A DNA stretch of 64,000 bases from Neptuniibacter halophilus (lineage in GTDB: Bacteria; Pseudomonadota; Gammaproteobacteria; Pseudomonadales; Balneatricaceae). Shown here one piece after another: positions 18,522-27,917 of the stretch (its first letter is position 1; each line of letters begins with the position of its first letter). The notes under the pieces are model-generated. The model saw nothing but the letters and a program-made list of their open reading frames with translations, made no database searches and was not told where the DNA came from. The stretch is from assembly GCF_030295765.1 (NCBI RefSeq), contig NZ_AP027292.1, positions 3,596,001 through 3,660,000 of the forward strand, given 5' to 3'. Position numbers and translations under genes: made by a program.

Positions 18522-19217
18522 CTAACCGTCGTACTTTGCCTGCTGATGCAGGCTTTTTTTTGTCTGATTGTTCTGTTCCAGCCAGGTGTGAAGACTGGTA
18601 AATGCATCGATCTCCCGGGATTCCACGCCGACCACATCCTTAATGCTCTTTACACCCATCGACAGGAGGTACTGCAGGTTGTGGTCAAAGGAGGCTTCCT
18701 CAATCACAAAGATATTGTCTTTGTGCACTTCAAACATATAACCGCCGTTGGGGATCGGGGTTTGAGACAGGGTAACCGTATAGTGATCTCTGATGATTGA
18801 TTCGGTCTGAGAGTACATCAGGCCAATATTGTAGCCCTGACTGGCAAAGCCGCGTATCGCCACGACCAGCACCTTGTTTTCTCCCTCTTTGGAAGAGTTA
18901 AAGATGCCGATAATATCCTTGATAGTGGAATATCCGGGAATCTTCGCAAAAACACGTTCAGTGAAGCTGGCCAGACGGGTTTCCATCAGGTGGCCAACAA
19001 AGTAGAGCATGACGACCAGCAGGAACAGCACCAGCGAAAACCAGAGGAAGTGGTTCTTTTCTGGCTGAAAGCCCACCAGTGAAAGGGCGCCGTTAACAAC
19101 AATATCCACTTTGTCGTAGAGCCAGAAGGCGATCATGGCGACGATGACAATCGGCAGAATACCGAAAAAGCCCTGTAGCACCAGTTCAAAAAAATGTCTG
19201 TATTTGCTTTTTAGCAT
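18522..19217 (-). CDS. DUF502 family membrane protein
   Basis: A 231-residue DUF502 protein. Two membrane segments are visible at about residues 12-35 (FFGILPIVIVAMIAFWLYD) and 52-76, with the family stretch IPGYSTIKDIIGIFNSSKEGENKVLVVAIRG following. The C-terminal cytoplasmic part ends in a polar tail. Function is unknown. It is convergent with pqqH, and its 3' end contains a terminator that acts on the other strand. It has no evident link to PQQ metabolism apart from position. Confidence 0.85.
   Translation of the reverse strand: MLKSKYRHFFELVLQGFFGILPIVIVAMIAFWLYDKVDIVVNGALSLVGFQPEKNHFLWFSLVLFLLVVMLYFVGHLMETRLASFTERVFAKIPGYSTIKDIIGIFNSSKEGENKVLVVAIRGFASQGYNIGLMYSQTESIIRDHYTVTLSQTPIPNGGYMFEVHKDNIFVIEEASFDHNLQYLLSMGVKSIKDVVGVESREIDAFTSLHTWLEQNNQTKKSLHQQAKYDG
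18538..18561 (+). terminator. Rho-independent terminator of the pqq operon, inside the DUF502 3' end
   Basis: GCCTGC-TGAT-GCAGGC is followed by eight T on the + strand. It lies about 180 bases after the pqqH stop and within the last codons of the convergent DUF502 gene. It can terminate the pqq transcript or a separate short RNA starting after 18354. Confidence 0.85.
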
Positions 19218-19357
19218 TGCTTCGTCCCTAAGCAGAAATGGACCTGTGGTACTGGGTAAAGGTAAGAATATAGCATGTTAGCTCTCTGTGTAGAGAGGCC
19301 TTTAAGAGGCAATAATGACAGCGATTAACGTGATCGCAGGGGCAGGTGGGAAGCGTG

Positions 19358-19407
19358 AAAAACAAAAAGGCCGCGGCTCTGTGAAGGGGGGAGTCAGAGC
19401 GGCGGCC
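19358..19407 (-). terminator. Terminator after the porin gene
   Basis: On the minus strand, GGCCGCCGCTCTG pairs with CAGAGCCGCGGCC (one mismatch) and is followed by TTTTTGTTTTT. It ends the porin transcript shortly after its stop codon. Confidence 0.85.
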
Positions 19408-19425
19408 GGGTGTGCTAAGGGCTGA

Positions 19426-20490
19426 TTACCAGCTCAGAGCAGCACCAATGGCGAACTGCTTAGTATCCTGACCCAGCGTTTGAGAGTCAGCGATATCGTA
19501 TTCAGCAATCAGTTTCAGGTTGCTGTTAACGTTGTAGAAGTACGCGATAGACTGCATTTCGTCTGAAGTTGTGTCAGTGTCTGTCTCGCCGTGGGAGAGA
19601 ATGAAACGGTGATCACCTGCCTGGTAAGCTGCCTGAATCAGGTAGCCATCGCTGTCTGCTTCAGTTGCCAGGTTGTTACCGGCAAAGACAGTAGAGATAC
19701 CTTCCTGATCGAAGCCGGAAGCGGTGAACTGGAAACCACCAACAGATACGCGAGCACCGTAAGCAACACCGCTGCTGTCAACGTCAGCCGCATCATTTTC
19801 GCCTACTGCACCACCGATCCATGCGTTGAACTTGCCGCCATCAAAATCAGTCGCGTAAGTCAGCTCACCTTCAAAGCGAGCGCTGTTGTCGGTGTTAGCC
19901 TGAGTTGTTTCACCACTCTGCGGGTCGATGATACCTACAGCAAGCTGGAAACCGTTGTTGACCGGTGTACGGTAAGTGATCTGAGCACGTGGCTGAGCGT
20001 ATGGGTAGCCGATAGAGATGTTACCCAGTGTTACTTCGTCGTTATTGATGGTTGGCAGGCCAGTACCCAGCAGCAGTTCATCAGAGAAGATGTTTGAACG
20101 TGCGTACAGACCGAAATCTTTACCGAACAGGACCTGACCGAAGTCAGCATCGATGGTGCCGTAGAACTGTCGAACGTCGATCGCTGTGTCAGTTGCTTCG
20201 TTGTTACCATCATTGATAGTAACCCAGAAAGAGGAGCGACCACCCAGTTTCAGGCCGTCTACTTCTTTGCCTACGTTGAAGCCAATGTAGTTAGGCAGGA
20301 AGCCCATGCGAACACGGCTCTGTTCTTCATTGTTTGCGTCGTTATCAGTGTGTACGTAGAAAGCATTGAAGTGACCGTCAGCAGAGAAAGTCGTGCCATC
20401 CTGGTTATACAGCTCAATTGCAGCGCTCGCCTGAGTGCTGATTCCCATTGCAACTGCTACTGCCAACAGTTTGGCTTTGTTATTTTTCAT
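19426..20490 (-). CDS. Outer-membrane porin, gram-negative type
   Basis: A 354-residue outer-membrane beta-barrel. The start is the ATG at 20490, which gives a clean signal peptide (MKNNKAKLLAVAVAMG, cleavage after ASA near residue 23) and a GGGGG ribosome site; upstream in-frame codons are not used. The sequence alternates polar and hydrophobic residues, is rich in Gly/Asp/Asn, and ends in Trp after AIGAALSW, the usual BAM signal form. The frame begins AIELYNQDGTTFSADGHFNAF, as in general porins. It lies between pqqH and ercA, so it may admit alcohols (inference). It is likely well expressed. Confidence 0.88.
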   Translation of the reverse strand: MKNNKAKLLAVAVAMGISTQASAAIELYNQDGTTFSADGHFNAFYVHTDNDANNEEQSRVRMGFLPNYIGFNVGKEVDGLKLGGRSSFWVTINDGNNEATDTAIDVRQFYGTIDADFGQVLFGKDFGLYARSNIFSDELLLGTGLPTINNDEVTLGNISIGYPYAQPRAQITYRTPVNNGFQLAVGIIDPQSGETTQANTDNSARFEGELTYATDFDGGKFNAWIGGAVGENDAADVDSSGVAYGARVSVGGFQFTASGFDQEGISTVFAGNNLATEADSDGYLIQAAYQAGDHRFILSHGETDTDTTSDEMQSIAYFYNVNSNLKLIAEYDIADSQTLGQDTKQFAIGAALSW

Positions 20491-20924
20491 ATCGCCCCCG
20501 AAGTTCGGAATTAAGGTTTGTGTATCGATGAGCCGATTATGTTGGAGCGCCGGGCAGGGCAATATCCGGCAATGGCACTGAGCATGCTGTTCCTTGGTCT
20601 TGTTAGACTGCTCGTTATTCAGACGCTGGAAATTGTGCGGGAGGGGGAGCGCTACGAAGGCGTTCATCCCCGTTGTCTCAGGGTGTAGGCGTTCTGACGT
20701 GGGTGGAACGAAGACTTTGGGTGTCGGCAGTCTCTGCTACCGAAGTGCACTATTTTTGAGCGCATGCACAAAATTCTGTTGCGCAGGGCAGAGCGTGCAG
20801 GTTATTTATTACATAGGTATGACTTTGGGAAACCCCGGCCTTTAGGGTAAACTCCTGAATCTATTGACGATAAAAAGAAACCGAGGCGTCTGGATCTGTG
20901 ACTGACGCCAAACGAGTAGATCTG
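20491..20924. promoter_or_regulatory. Divergent promoter region between the porin gene and ercA
   Basis: About 430 bases without a convincing gene. It must hold the porin promoter (minus) and the ercA promoter (plus). The sequence AGGTATGACTTTGG at 20815-20828 is, on the minus strand, CCAAAGTCATACCT, which matches CCAAAGTACCATACCT upstream of pqqA closely (one base deleted and one changed). That shared element is a candidate site for an alcohol-responsive regulator. Confidence 0.45.
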
Positions 20925-22088
20925 ATGAGTAATGACATTTCTAACCTGCGCAAGTTTGTGTCACCTGAAATTATTTTCGGTGCAGGTGCAAGAAAGTCGG
21001 TTGCCAACTACGCCAAAACTTTCGGCGCGCGCAAAGTATTACTGGTCTCTGACCCGGGGGTTGTTGCAGCCGGTTGGCTTCAGGATGTCTCCGATCTGTT
21101 GGCGGAAGATGAAATTGAGCATGTCACCTTTACCGGTGTGTCACCTAATCCTCGCACCGAAGAGGTGATGAAAGGTGCCCAGATCTATCAGGAACATAAT
21201 TGTAACCTGATCGTCGCGGTTGGGGGCGGCAGCCCGATGGACTGCGCAAAAGGGATCGGTATCGTCAGTGCCAACGGTAAGCATATTCTGGATTACGAAG
21301 GGATCGACACCATCAGTCTGCCGATTCCGCCGCTGATCTTTATCCCGACTACGGCAGGCACATCAGCAGATGTGTCCCAGTTTGCCATTATTACGGATCC
21401 GGTTGAGCGGGTTAAGTTCTCTATTGTCAGTAAGGCAGTGGTTCCGGATGTCGCGCTGATCGATCCCGAAACCACACTCACCGTTGATCCTTTCCTCAGC
21501 GCCTGTACCGGCATTGACGCTATGGTCCACGCGATTGAAGCGTTTGTTTCAACCGGCGCAGGCCCACTGACCGACATGAATGCGCTGGATGCCATGCGCC
21601 TGATTAATGAAAACATTGTGGATCTGGTGAACGACCCCCATGATCTGCAGCTCCGTGAACAGGTGATGCTGGGTTCGATGAAAGCGGGCCTTGCGTTCTC
21701 TAATGCGATTCTCGGGGCAGTGCATGCCATGTCTCACAGTCTGGGTGGGTATCTTGATCTGCCACACGGTCTCTGTAACGCCATGCTGCTTGAGCATGTG
21801 ATCGACTTTAACTACCCGGAAGCTGAAGAACGTTTTAAGGTGATTGCGACCACGCTGGGGCTGGATACCCGCGGTCTGAATAATCAGCAGATACGCAAAG
21901 CACTGATGGATCGTGTGATCGACCTTAAACGTCAGGTAGGCCTGAGCCAGAAACTGGCAGAGAGCGGGGTGAATATCTCGGATATTCCGGTGCTCTCCGA
22001 TCATGCCATTCTGGACCCCTGCATACTGACCAACCCCCGCAAATCGAATAAGCGTGATGTAGAAGCGGTTTATGAAGAAGCACTCTGA
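20925..22088 (+). CDS. ercA: Iron-containing alcohol dehydrogenase ErcA
   Basis: A 387-residue group III (iron-type) alcohol dehydrogenase. The GGGSPMDCAKG nucleotide site and the metal ligands Asp and His (GIDAMVHAIEA), His (AMSHSLGG) and His (LPHGLCNA) are all present. In P. aeruginosa ErcA lies after pqqH and is needed for expression of the ethanol oxidation system, so its role may be regulatory or in making a signal. The ATG at 20925 is preferred; a GTG at 20898 would add nine residues. It overlaps the following sensor kinase by 17 bases, a firm sign of joint function. Confidence 0.88.
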   Translation: MSNDISNLRKFVSPEIIFGAGARKSVANYAKTFGARKVLLVSDPGVVAAGWLQDVSDLLAEDEIEHVTFTGVSPNPRTEEVMKGAQIYQEHNCNLIVAVGGGSPMDCAKGIGIVSANGKHILDYEGIDTISLPIPPLIFIPTTAGTSADVSQFAIITDPVERVKFSIVSKAVVPDVALIDPETTLTVDPFLSACTGIDAMVHAIEAFVSTGAGPLTDMNALDAMRLINENIVDLVNDPHDLQLREQVMLGSMKAGLAFSNAILGAVHAMSHSLGGYLDLPHGLCNAMLLEHVIDFNYPEAEERFKVIATTLGLDTRGLNNQQIRKALMDRVIDLKRQVGLSQKLAESGVNISDIPVLSDHAILDPCILTNPRKSNKRDVEAVYEEAL

Positions 22089-23805
22089 TAATCCGGATAG
22101 CGCCCTGACCAGTCTGATTGGTCTGGGCAACCTCTCTACCCGGAAGAGTTACTACCCGGAGCTGGTCACTAAGCTGGATGAGCTTGAAGCGGAACGTAAC
22201 CGCTATAAATGGCTGTTCGAAAACGCTCAGCACGGCATCTTTCAGGCCCAGCTTGACGGTGGTATTACGCGGGCCAATCCGGCCATTGTTGCGATATGCG
22301 GTTATCACTCAGAGAATGAATTTATCGAGCGGGTCGAGCAGCTGGATTCCCTGCTGTTCTGCTGCGCAGATGCCTACGGTGAGTTCCGTTACAGTCTGGC
22401 TCAGTACGGTAAAGTCTTTGGCTTTGAAACCCTGTTTCTGCGTGGTGACGGTGAGTGTGTACAGGTCTCGATTAACGCGCTGCTGAAAGATGCGGAAAGC
22501 GGCAAGCCCACCATCGAAGCGTTTGTTCAGGACATTACCGAACGAAAGAAAACCCAGGACAAGCTCAAGCGCCTCAACGAAGAACTTGAAGAGCGGGTAT
22601 CAGCCCGTACTCAGGAGCTGGTTTCCCTGAATGATAAGCTCTGGCAGGAGATCACCGAGCGAGAGCAGATTCAGAAAGAGTTAAAAGTCGCCAAAGAAGC
22701 CGCAGAGGCGGCGAATCAGAGTAAAGATAAGTATCTGGCCGCAGCAAGCCATGACCTCCTGCAGCCGATGAATGCGGCCCGGTTGCTGATTGCTGCTCTT
22801 CGCGAGCGTGAGCTGAAGGAGCAGGATGCCCATCTGGTTGAGCGGATCCATCTGGCACTTGAGAACGCCGAGGATCTGCTGACCGATCTGCTGGACATCT
22901 CTAAGCTGGATCAGAACGCGGTGAAGCCGGATATCAGCGAATTTCGTATCAGCCAGCTACTGCGCTCTATGGTCGGTGAATTTACTCCGGTGGCGGAAGA
23001 TAAAGACCTGGAGCTTCGTGCTCAATACAGTTCGGCTGTTGTACGCAGTGATTCCCGGCTGCTTCTGAGAATTATCCGTAACTTCCTCAGTAATGCGATC
23101 CGTTATACCGAAACCGGCCGGGTGCTGATCGGCTGCCGTCGGCGCGGCGATATGCTGAGCATTCAGATATGGGATACCGGTGCCGGCATACCAAAGGACA
23201 AGCAGCAGGAAGTATTCAAAGAGTTCCAGCAGTTACATAACGCAACCGCCAAAGACCGGCAGGGCGTCGGGCTCGGGTTAGCCATAGTTGAGCGTATCGC
23301 TAACATGCTCGGTCACCGGCTGCAGGTGAGTTCGGTGGATGGCCGTGGTTCCATGTTTTCGGTTGAGGTACCGATTGTGGATCAGCCGCTGCTGAGCCCT
23401 CAGGTGTCGGGCTTCGAGTTACCCGCAATAGATCAGCTTAACGGTCTGGTTGTGATGGTGATCGATAATGAAGACAACATTCTGGTCAGTATGGAAGCGC
23501 TGCTGAGTCAGTGGGGTTGCCGGGTTCTGATTGCCGATTCGCTGGATGAAGCGATACGTTGCTGTGCTGATGAGTCACTGGTGCCTGAGGTTATACTGGC
23601 GGACTATCATCTGGATTACGATAAGCTGGGTACCGATGCGATTCAGGGGCTGCGTAAACATTTCGGGCTGGATATACCGGCCGTGATGCTGACCGCCGAT
23701 CGCAGTACGGAATGTCGGCAACAGTTCCGGGAGATGGGCTTGCCGGTGCTGAATAAACCGGTCAAGCCGGGTAAATTGCGTGCGCTGCTGACCCATCTGC
23801 TGTAA
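22072..23805 (+). CDS. ercS: PAS sensor histidine kinase with C-terminal receiver (ErcS-type)
   Basis: A 577-residue cytoplasmic hybrid kinase. In order: an N-terminal segment, a PAS domain (about 40-160) ending at the DITERKK signature, a coiled coil (about 165-215), the phospho-acceptor His227 in AASHDLLQPMNAA, a HATPase domain (N-box FLSNAIRYT, G-boxes WDTGAGIP and GVGLGLA), and a receiver with phospho-acceptor Asp511 in ADYHLD and Lys in NKPVKP. There is no membrane segment. The ErcS kinase of P. aeruginosa also lies next to ercA and controls ethanol oxidation. Its catalytic half is clearly related to the 862-residue kinase at 25118. It may signal to ErbR. Confidence 0.85.
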   Translation: MKKHSDNPDSALTSLIGLGNLSTRKSYYPELVTKLDELEAERNRYKWLFENAQHGIFQAQLDGGITRANPAIVAICGYHSENEFIERVEQLDSLLFCCADAYGEFRYSLAQYGKVFGFETLFLRGDGECVQVSINALLKDAESGKPTIEAFVQDITERKKTQDKLKRLNEELEERVSARTQELVSLNDKLWQEITEREQIQKELKVAKEAAEAANQSKDKYLAAASHDLLQPMNAARLLIAALRERELKEQDAHLVERIHLALENAEDLLTDLLDISKLDQNAVKPDISEFRISQLLRSMVGEFTPVAEDKDLELRAQYSSAVVRSDSRLLLRIIRNFLSNAIRYTETGRVLIGCRRRGDMLSIQIWDTGAGIPKDKQQEVFKEFQQLHNATAKDRQGVGLGLAIVERIANMLGHRLQVSSVDGRGSMFSVEVPIVDQPLLSPQVSGFELPAIDQLNGLVVMVIDNEDNILVSMEALLSQWGCRVLIADSLDEAIRCCADESLVPEVILADYHLDYDKLGTDAIQGLRKHFGLDIPAVMLTADRSTECRQQFREMGLPVLNKPVKPGKLRALLTHLL

Positions 23806-23904
23806 AAACAGCGGTCTACTTCTTAAGTAGATAATTACATTTTTGTGAAATTTTAATCATTTAAAAACATTGTGTTACAGCAATATTTTGATTTGGTTAA
23901 AAAG

Positions 23905-23924
23905 GGTCGCAAGTAGTATTTTGG
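23905..23924 (+). promoter_or_regulatory. Candidate operator upstream of nosP
   Basis: GGTCGCAAGTAGTATTTTGG lies about 55 bases before the nosP-like start. Nearly the same sequence is found at 29789-29809 (GGTACGAAAGTACTATTTTG). The spacing and orientation relative to the + strand genes suggest a shared binding site or shared promoter element. Confidence 0.4.
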
Positions 23925-23976
23925 TATTGGTTCTCAGGTCCTAGAATGGATCAGACCACGTTCCGAGGATGCCATT

Positions 23977-25125
23977 TTGACTCAGGAAACCGCATTTACC
24001 ACCGCTGCATCTTACAGCTCAGATCCGGCTATTGCCGCTGCCGAGCTGCAACGCCAACTGACCTCTCCGGATATCAGTTTCATCATCTTTTTCTGCTCAG
24101 CAGAATACCCCCTCGACCAGTTGGCAGAAGCCATGAATTCGGCGTTTCCTCATACCGAAGTCGTTGGCTGTACCACGGCCGGTGAGATCACCCCGCAGGG
24201 CTACGGACAGGGGTGTATAACCGCGATCGGCTTTAAGGCGGCGGGTTTTGCGATTGAGGCAGCCTCAATCGAAAGCCTGGACAGTTTCAGTTTGACCGAT
24301 GCCCAGCAGTTGGTTGAGCAACTGATCGATGGTTGCCGTCAGCACGAGATCGCGCCGATTAAAGGCAACACTTTCGCCCTGACCCTGCTCGATGGCCTGT
24401 CGATTCAGGAGGAGCGGATTCTGGTCGCTCTGAATGCTGCACTGGGAAGTATCCCCAGTTTTGGTGGTTCGGCCGGTGATGATATCCATCTGGCAAAAAC
24501 CCACGTCTATTATGACGGTGCGTTCCATACCGGGGCGGCCGTGGTGATGCTGGTCAATACCCTGTATGACTTCGAAGTATTCAGCAGCCACCATATGCAG
24601 CCGAAATCAGAAAAACTGGTGGTCACCTCGGCCGATCCGGAAAGCCGACAGGTATTTGAGCTCAATGCAGAGCCCGCCGCGATGGAGTATGCACGGGCGA
24701 TCGGCGTGCCGGTCGAAAAACTTAATCACGAGGTGTTCGCGCTTAACCCCATTGCGGTCAAACTCGGTGATGAATATTTCGTCCGTTCTATTCAGAAAGT
24801 CGATGACGATATGAGCATGAAGTTCTACTGTGCAGTGGAGAGCGGTATCGTTATGACGGCAATGGCACCGGGGGATCTCGCCTCAGACCTGATTAAAAAG
24901 CTCGATATCATTCAGGAGAAGATCGGCGAACCCCAATTGATCATCGGTTGTGACTGTTTCCTGCGGCGTCTTGAATGTGAGTTATTGGGCTATTCTCAGT
25001 CGGTTTCAGAACTGCTGCGCAATAACAAAGTGATAGGCTTCAATACCTACGGCGAACACATGGAAGGGATGCATATCAATCAGACCTTTACCGGGGTCGC
25101 CATTGGGAGAAATCTGAATGGCTGA
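23977..25125 (+). CDS. nosP: FIST-domain sensor protein, NosP-like
   Basis: A 382-residue FIST plus FIST_C protein. FIST_N covers roughly residues 30-225 (VVGCTTAGEITPQGYGQGCI, LDGLSIQEERI, GGSAGDD) and FIST_C about 230-370. In P. aeruginosa the same gene pair, NosP and NahK, is a haem-based nitric oxide sensor and its kinase. Haem ligation cannot be verified here. The start is taken as a TTG at 23977 because a GAGGA ribosome site lies 7 bases before it and no in-frame ATG exists nearby. It overlaps the kinase gene by 8 bases, so the two are co-translated. Confidence 0.85.
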   Translation: MTQETAFTTAASYSSDPAIAAAELQRQLTSPDISFIIFFCSAEYPLDQLAEAMNSAFPHTEVVGCTTAGEITPQGYGQGCITAIGFKAAGFAIEAASIESLDSFSLTDAQQLVEQLIDGCRQHEIAPIKGNTFALTLLDGLSIQEERILVALNAALGSIPSFGGSAGDDIHLAKTHVYYDGAFHTGAAVVMLVNTLYDFEVFSSHHMQPKSEKLVVTSADPESRQVFELNAEPAAMEYARAIGVPVEKLNHEVFALNPIAVKLGDEYFVRSIQKVDDDMSMKFYCAVESGIVMTAMAPGDLASDLIKKLDIIQEKIGEPQLIIGCDCFLRRLECELLGYSQSVSELLRNNKVIGFNTYGEHMEGMHINQTFTGVAIGRNLNG

Positions 25126-27706
25126 ACAGAGCCTGCAGCAACGTGTCGCTGAGCTCGAAGAGCAGAACCGCAAATTAAAGAAGATCAACAAGGTGCTGGT
25201 CGAGAGGGTCGAGGCCGGTGGTGGTCAGGGCGCGAATGCTTACGCGGCTTTTGAGCACTCGGTGATCCTGGCGGAACAGGTACGTGAACGTACTGAAGCA
25301 CTTAATCGCGTGCTCTCCGAACTCAAGGTCAGCCATCGTGCGCTGACGCTGGCGAACAATCAGGCTGCACTGGCCAATCAGCGTTTAGTCGATGCCATTG
25401 AAAGTATCTCCGATGCGTTTGTGCTGTTTGATGAGAACCGTAAAATTGTTCTCTTTAACAGCAAGTTCAGTGCTGTCTGGGCTTCAACCGGTCTGACCAT
25501 CCGCACCGGCATCACCATTCAGGATATCAGCCGTCTGGCCCGCGAGAGCGGGCTGATCGATGAAGAGTACCCGGCCACCGGTGCCGAAGTGGGGAGTAAG
25601 GTTTTCCGTTTGCGTGATGGCCGCTGGGTTCAGATGTCGGAGCGCCCGACTCAGGACGGCGGTCTGGTTATCCTCTACACCGATATCACCGCGCTCAAAG
25701 AACGCGAGATGGCTGATCGTGAACATGCACTGGCACTGAAAACAAAACTCCTGCAGAACACCGTCGATAACCTTTCGCAGGGGGTGGTGCTGGTCACCCC
25801 GGAAGGGCGAGTTGAGTTGTGGAATGACCGCTTTCTGGACCTGACAGGGGTCGAAGCGTCGCAGGTCGAATCCTACCCGCCATTTGCTGCCCTGATGCTG
25901 GATAATCATTCGATTCTGCAACATGCTCTGACCGCAGCCCAGCAGGGTGAGGTTTTGGCCTCTGAGCAGCGGGGGATCCATGGCCAGGTCATTGAGGTGC
26001 GTACCCATCCGATGCCTCAGGGTGGATTTGTTAATACCTATACCGATATTACCGAGCGTCATCGTTACGCAGAATCTCTGCGACAGAGCGAGCAGTGGAT
26101 CAGGCTGATCACCGATAACGTACCGGCGCTGATCGCCTTCCTTGATCAGGATCTGAACTTCCGGTTTACCAATAAAGTTTATAACGAATGGTTTGGTAAA
26201 GAGGATGGAGTACTCAACGGCAATAACCTGTTTGCGGTCTATACGCCGGAACAGTATGAAGAGCTGCGCCCCTATGTAGAGCGCGCGCTCTCAGGCGAAA
26301 ACGTCACCTTTGAGGCCTGGCAGCGTAATGCCCGGGGTGAAGCGCGGTATATGCTCAAATCCTATGTCGCCAATATCGACAAAGATGGCCACCCGGACGG
26401 TTTCTTCGTTATGATCCGCGACATAACTGAGCGCCGTCGCTCCGCTGAAGCGCTTGAGCTGTCCCACCAGTTACTGGAACAACGTGTCGAAGAGCGTACC
26501 TCTGAACTGACTGAGCTGAACGATCAGCTACGTTCTGAAATCTCAGAGCGTGTTGAAGTGGAGGAACGGCTCCGCGAAGCCAAGCTGGAAGCGGAGCAGG
26601 CCAACCTCTCGAAAACTAAATTTCTGGCCGCAGTCAGCCATGATCTGTTGCAGCCGCTGAATGCAGCCAGGCTGTTTTCCGGTGCGCTCTCGGAACAGAT
26701 ACAGGACCCGAAAAACTGCTCCCTTGCCCAGTCTGTTTCAAACTCGCTCGACGATGTGGAATCGCTGCTGCGTACGCTGGTGGATATATCCAAGCTGGAT
26801 GCCGGGGTCGTCACCGCTGATGTGATCAGTTTTCGCATCGAAGACCTGCTCACTACGCTGTCTGCGGAGTTTGGTCAGTTGGCTAATGCAGAAGGGCTGG
26901 TATTCCGCTCTGTCTCCTGCCGCGCAGCCGTGCGGTCAGATTCGCAACTGCTGGCGCGAATCCTGCGTAATTTCCTGACCAATGCGATCCGTTATACCCG
27001 GCAGGGGCGCATCCTGCTCGGTTGCCGGCGTAGTGGCGATGATCTGTGGATCGAAGTACATGACACCGGGCCGGGTATTCCAGAAAACAAACTGCAGGAG
27101 ATCTTTCAGGAGTTTAAGCGTCTGGAGCCGGAGCAGCCCGGCAGTGAAAAAGGACTCGGGCTGGGGCTCGCCATTGTCGATAAAATATCCCGGGTGCTGG
27201 GGCACGAGATCCGGGTTGAATCGAAAGAGGGGCAAGGCTCAGTGTTTGCCGTAAAAGTACCGCGTGCAGCTTCACTGATGCCACAGGAGCATCTTGGCCC
27301 CAATCTGCCGATGTTAACCGAGCGGTTAAACGGCGCCAATATCTGGCTGATCGATAACGATGAGTCGATCTGTCAGGGAATGGACACACTGCTTTCCGGC
27401 TGGGGTTGCCGCGTTACTACAGCGCTGTCGTTTGAAGATCTGGCTGAGCAGGTCGACTTCGAAGAGGACCCTGTTGAGCTGCTGATTGCCGATTACCATC
27501 TGGATAATGGTGAAAATGGAGTCGATGCGGCCCGCATGGTCACTTCAAGAGTCGAGGTTGATCTGCCGGTGCTGATGATCACCGCTAACTACAGCAAAGA
27601 GCTGAATCAGGAGATGCGTGATCTTGGGTTTATTCTGGTGAATAAGCCGGTTAAGCCGCTGAAACTGAAAACCACGATGATTCACCTGCTCAACAGTGCA
27701 GGTTAG
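25118..27706 (+). CDS. nahK: Multi-PAS hybrid histidine kinase (NahK/ErcS'-type)
   Basis: An 862-residue cytoplasmic hybrid kinase. Visible are an N-terminal coiled coil (1-95), three PAS-like modules (about 100-200, 205-315 and 320-440, the last ending DITERRR), a second coiled coil, the histidine His508 in AVSHDLLQPLNAARLF, an ATPase domain (NFLTNAIRYT, HDTGPGIP, GLGLGLA), and a receiver with Asp792 in ADYHLDNGE and Lys in NKPVKP. It overlaps the NosP-like gene. The P. aeruginosa relative has been named both NahK (nitric oxide) and ErcS' (ethanol oxidation control), so it may join the two inputs. Confidence 0.88.
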   Translation: MAEQSLQQRVAELEEQNRKLKKINKVLVERVEAGGGQGANAYAAFEHSVILAEQVRERTEALNRVLSELKVSHRALTLANNQAALANQRLVDAIESISDAFVLFDENRKIVLFNSKFSAVWASTGLTIRTGITIQDISRLARESGLIDEEYPATGAEVGSKVFRLRDGRWVQMSERPTQDGGLVILYTDITALKEREMADREHALALKTKLLQNTVDNLSQGVVLVTPEGRVELWNDRFLDLTGVEASQVESYPPFAALMLDNHSILQHALTAAQQGEVLASEQRGIHGQVIEVRTHPMPQGGFVNTYTDITERHRYAESLRQSEQWIRLITDNVPALIAFLDQDLNFRFTNKVYNEWFGKEDGVLNGNNLFAVYTPEQYEELRPYVERALSGENVTFEAWQRNARGEARYMLKSYVANIDKDGHPDGFFVMIRDITERRRSAEALELSHQLLEQRVEERTSELTELNDQLRSEISERVEVEERLREAKLEAEQANLSKTKFLAAVSHDLLQPLNAARLFSGALSEQIQDPKNCSLAQSVSNSLDDVESLLRTLVDISKLDAGVVTADVISFRIEDLLTTLSAEFGQLANAEGLVFRSVSCRAAVRSDSQLLARILRNFLTNAIRYTRQGRILLGCRRSGDDLWIEVHDTGPGIPENKLQEIFQEFKRLEPEQPGSEKGLGLGLAIVDKISRVLGHEIRVESKEGQGSVFAVKVPRAASLMPQEHLGPNLPMLTERLNGANIWLIDNDESICQGMDTLLSGWGCRVTTALSFEDLAEQVDFEEDPVELLIADYHLDNGENGVDAARMVTSRVEVDLPVLMITANYSKELNQEMRDLGFILVNKPVKPLKLKTTMIHLLNSAG

Positions 27707-27850
27707 GCGTGTACAGGGGCTCAGTACGTGTGGCTTTAACAGCCCTTGCTGCATACCGCAGGGCAGGCTTTTGAAAGCAAAACCGGTAACAAATCAGCGC
27801 ATTATTATCATTTCTCAATAATGGTGATATTTCGTTAGTAGTGTTAGCTG

Positions 27851-27878
27851 AACCCACCCAAACGGTGGGTTTTCTGTT
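27851..27878 (+). terminator. Hairpin terminator after nahK
   Basis: AACCCACC pairs with GGTGGGTT around a CAAAC loop, followed by TTCTGTTT. It would end the ercA/nosP/nahK transcript before the small ORF at 27918. Confidence 0.7.
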
Positions 27879-27917
27879 TCTGCCTCATGGGTATTTATCT
27901 CACAGGAAGGAAACATC

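Noticed and set aside
19591..20097. 168-codon frame on the + strand over the porin gene
   Set aside because: The porin on the minus strand has a signal peptide, a barrel pattern and a terminator; the opposite frame is a by-product of its composition.
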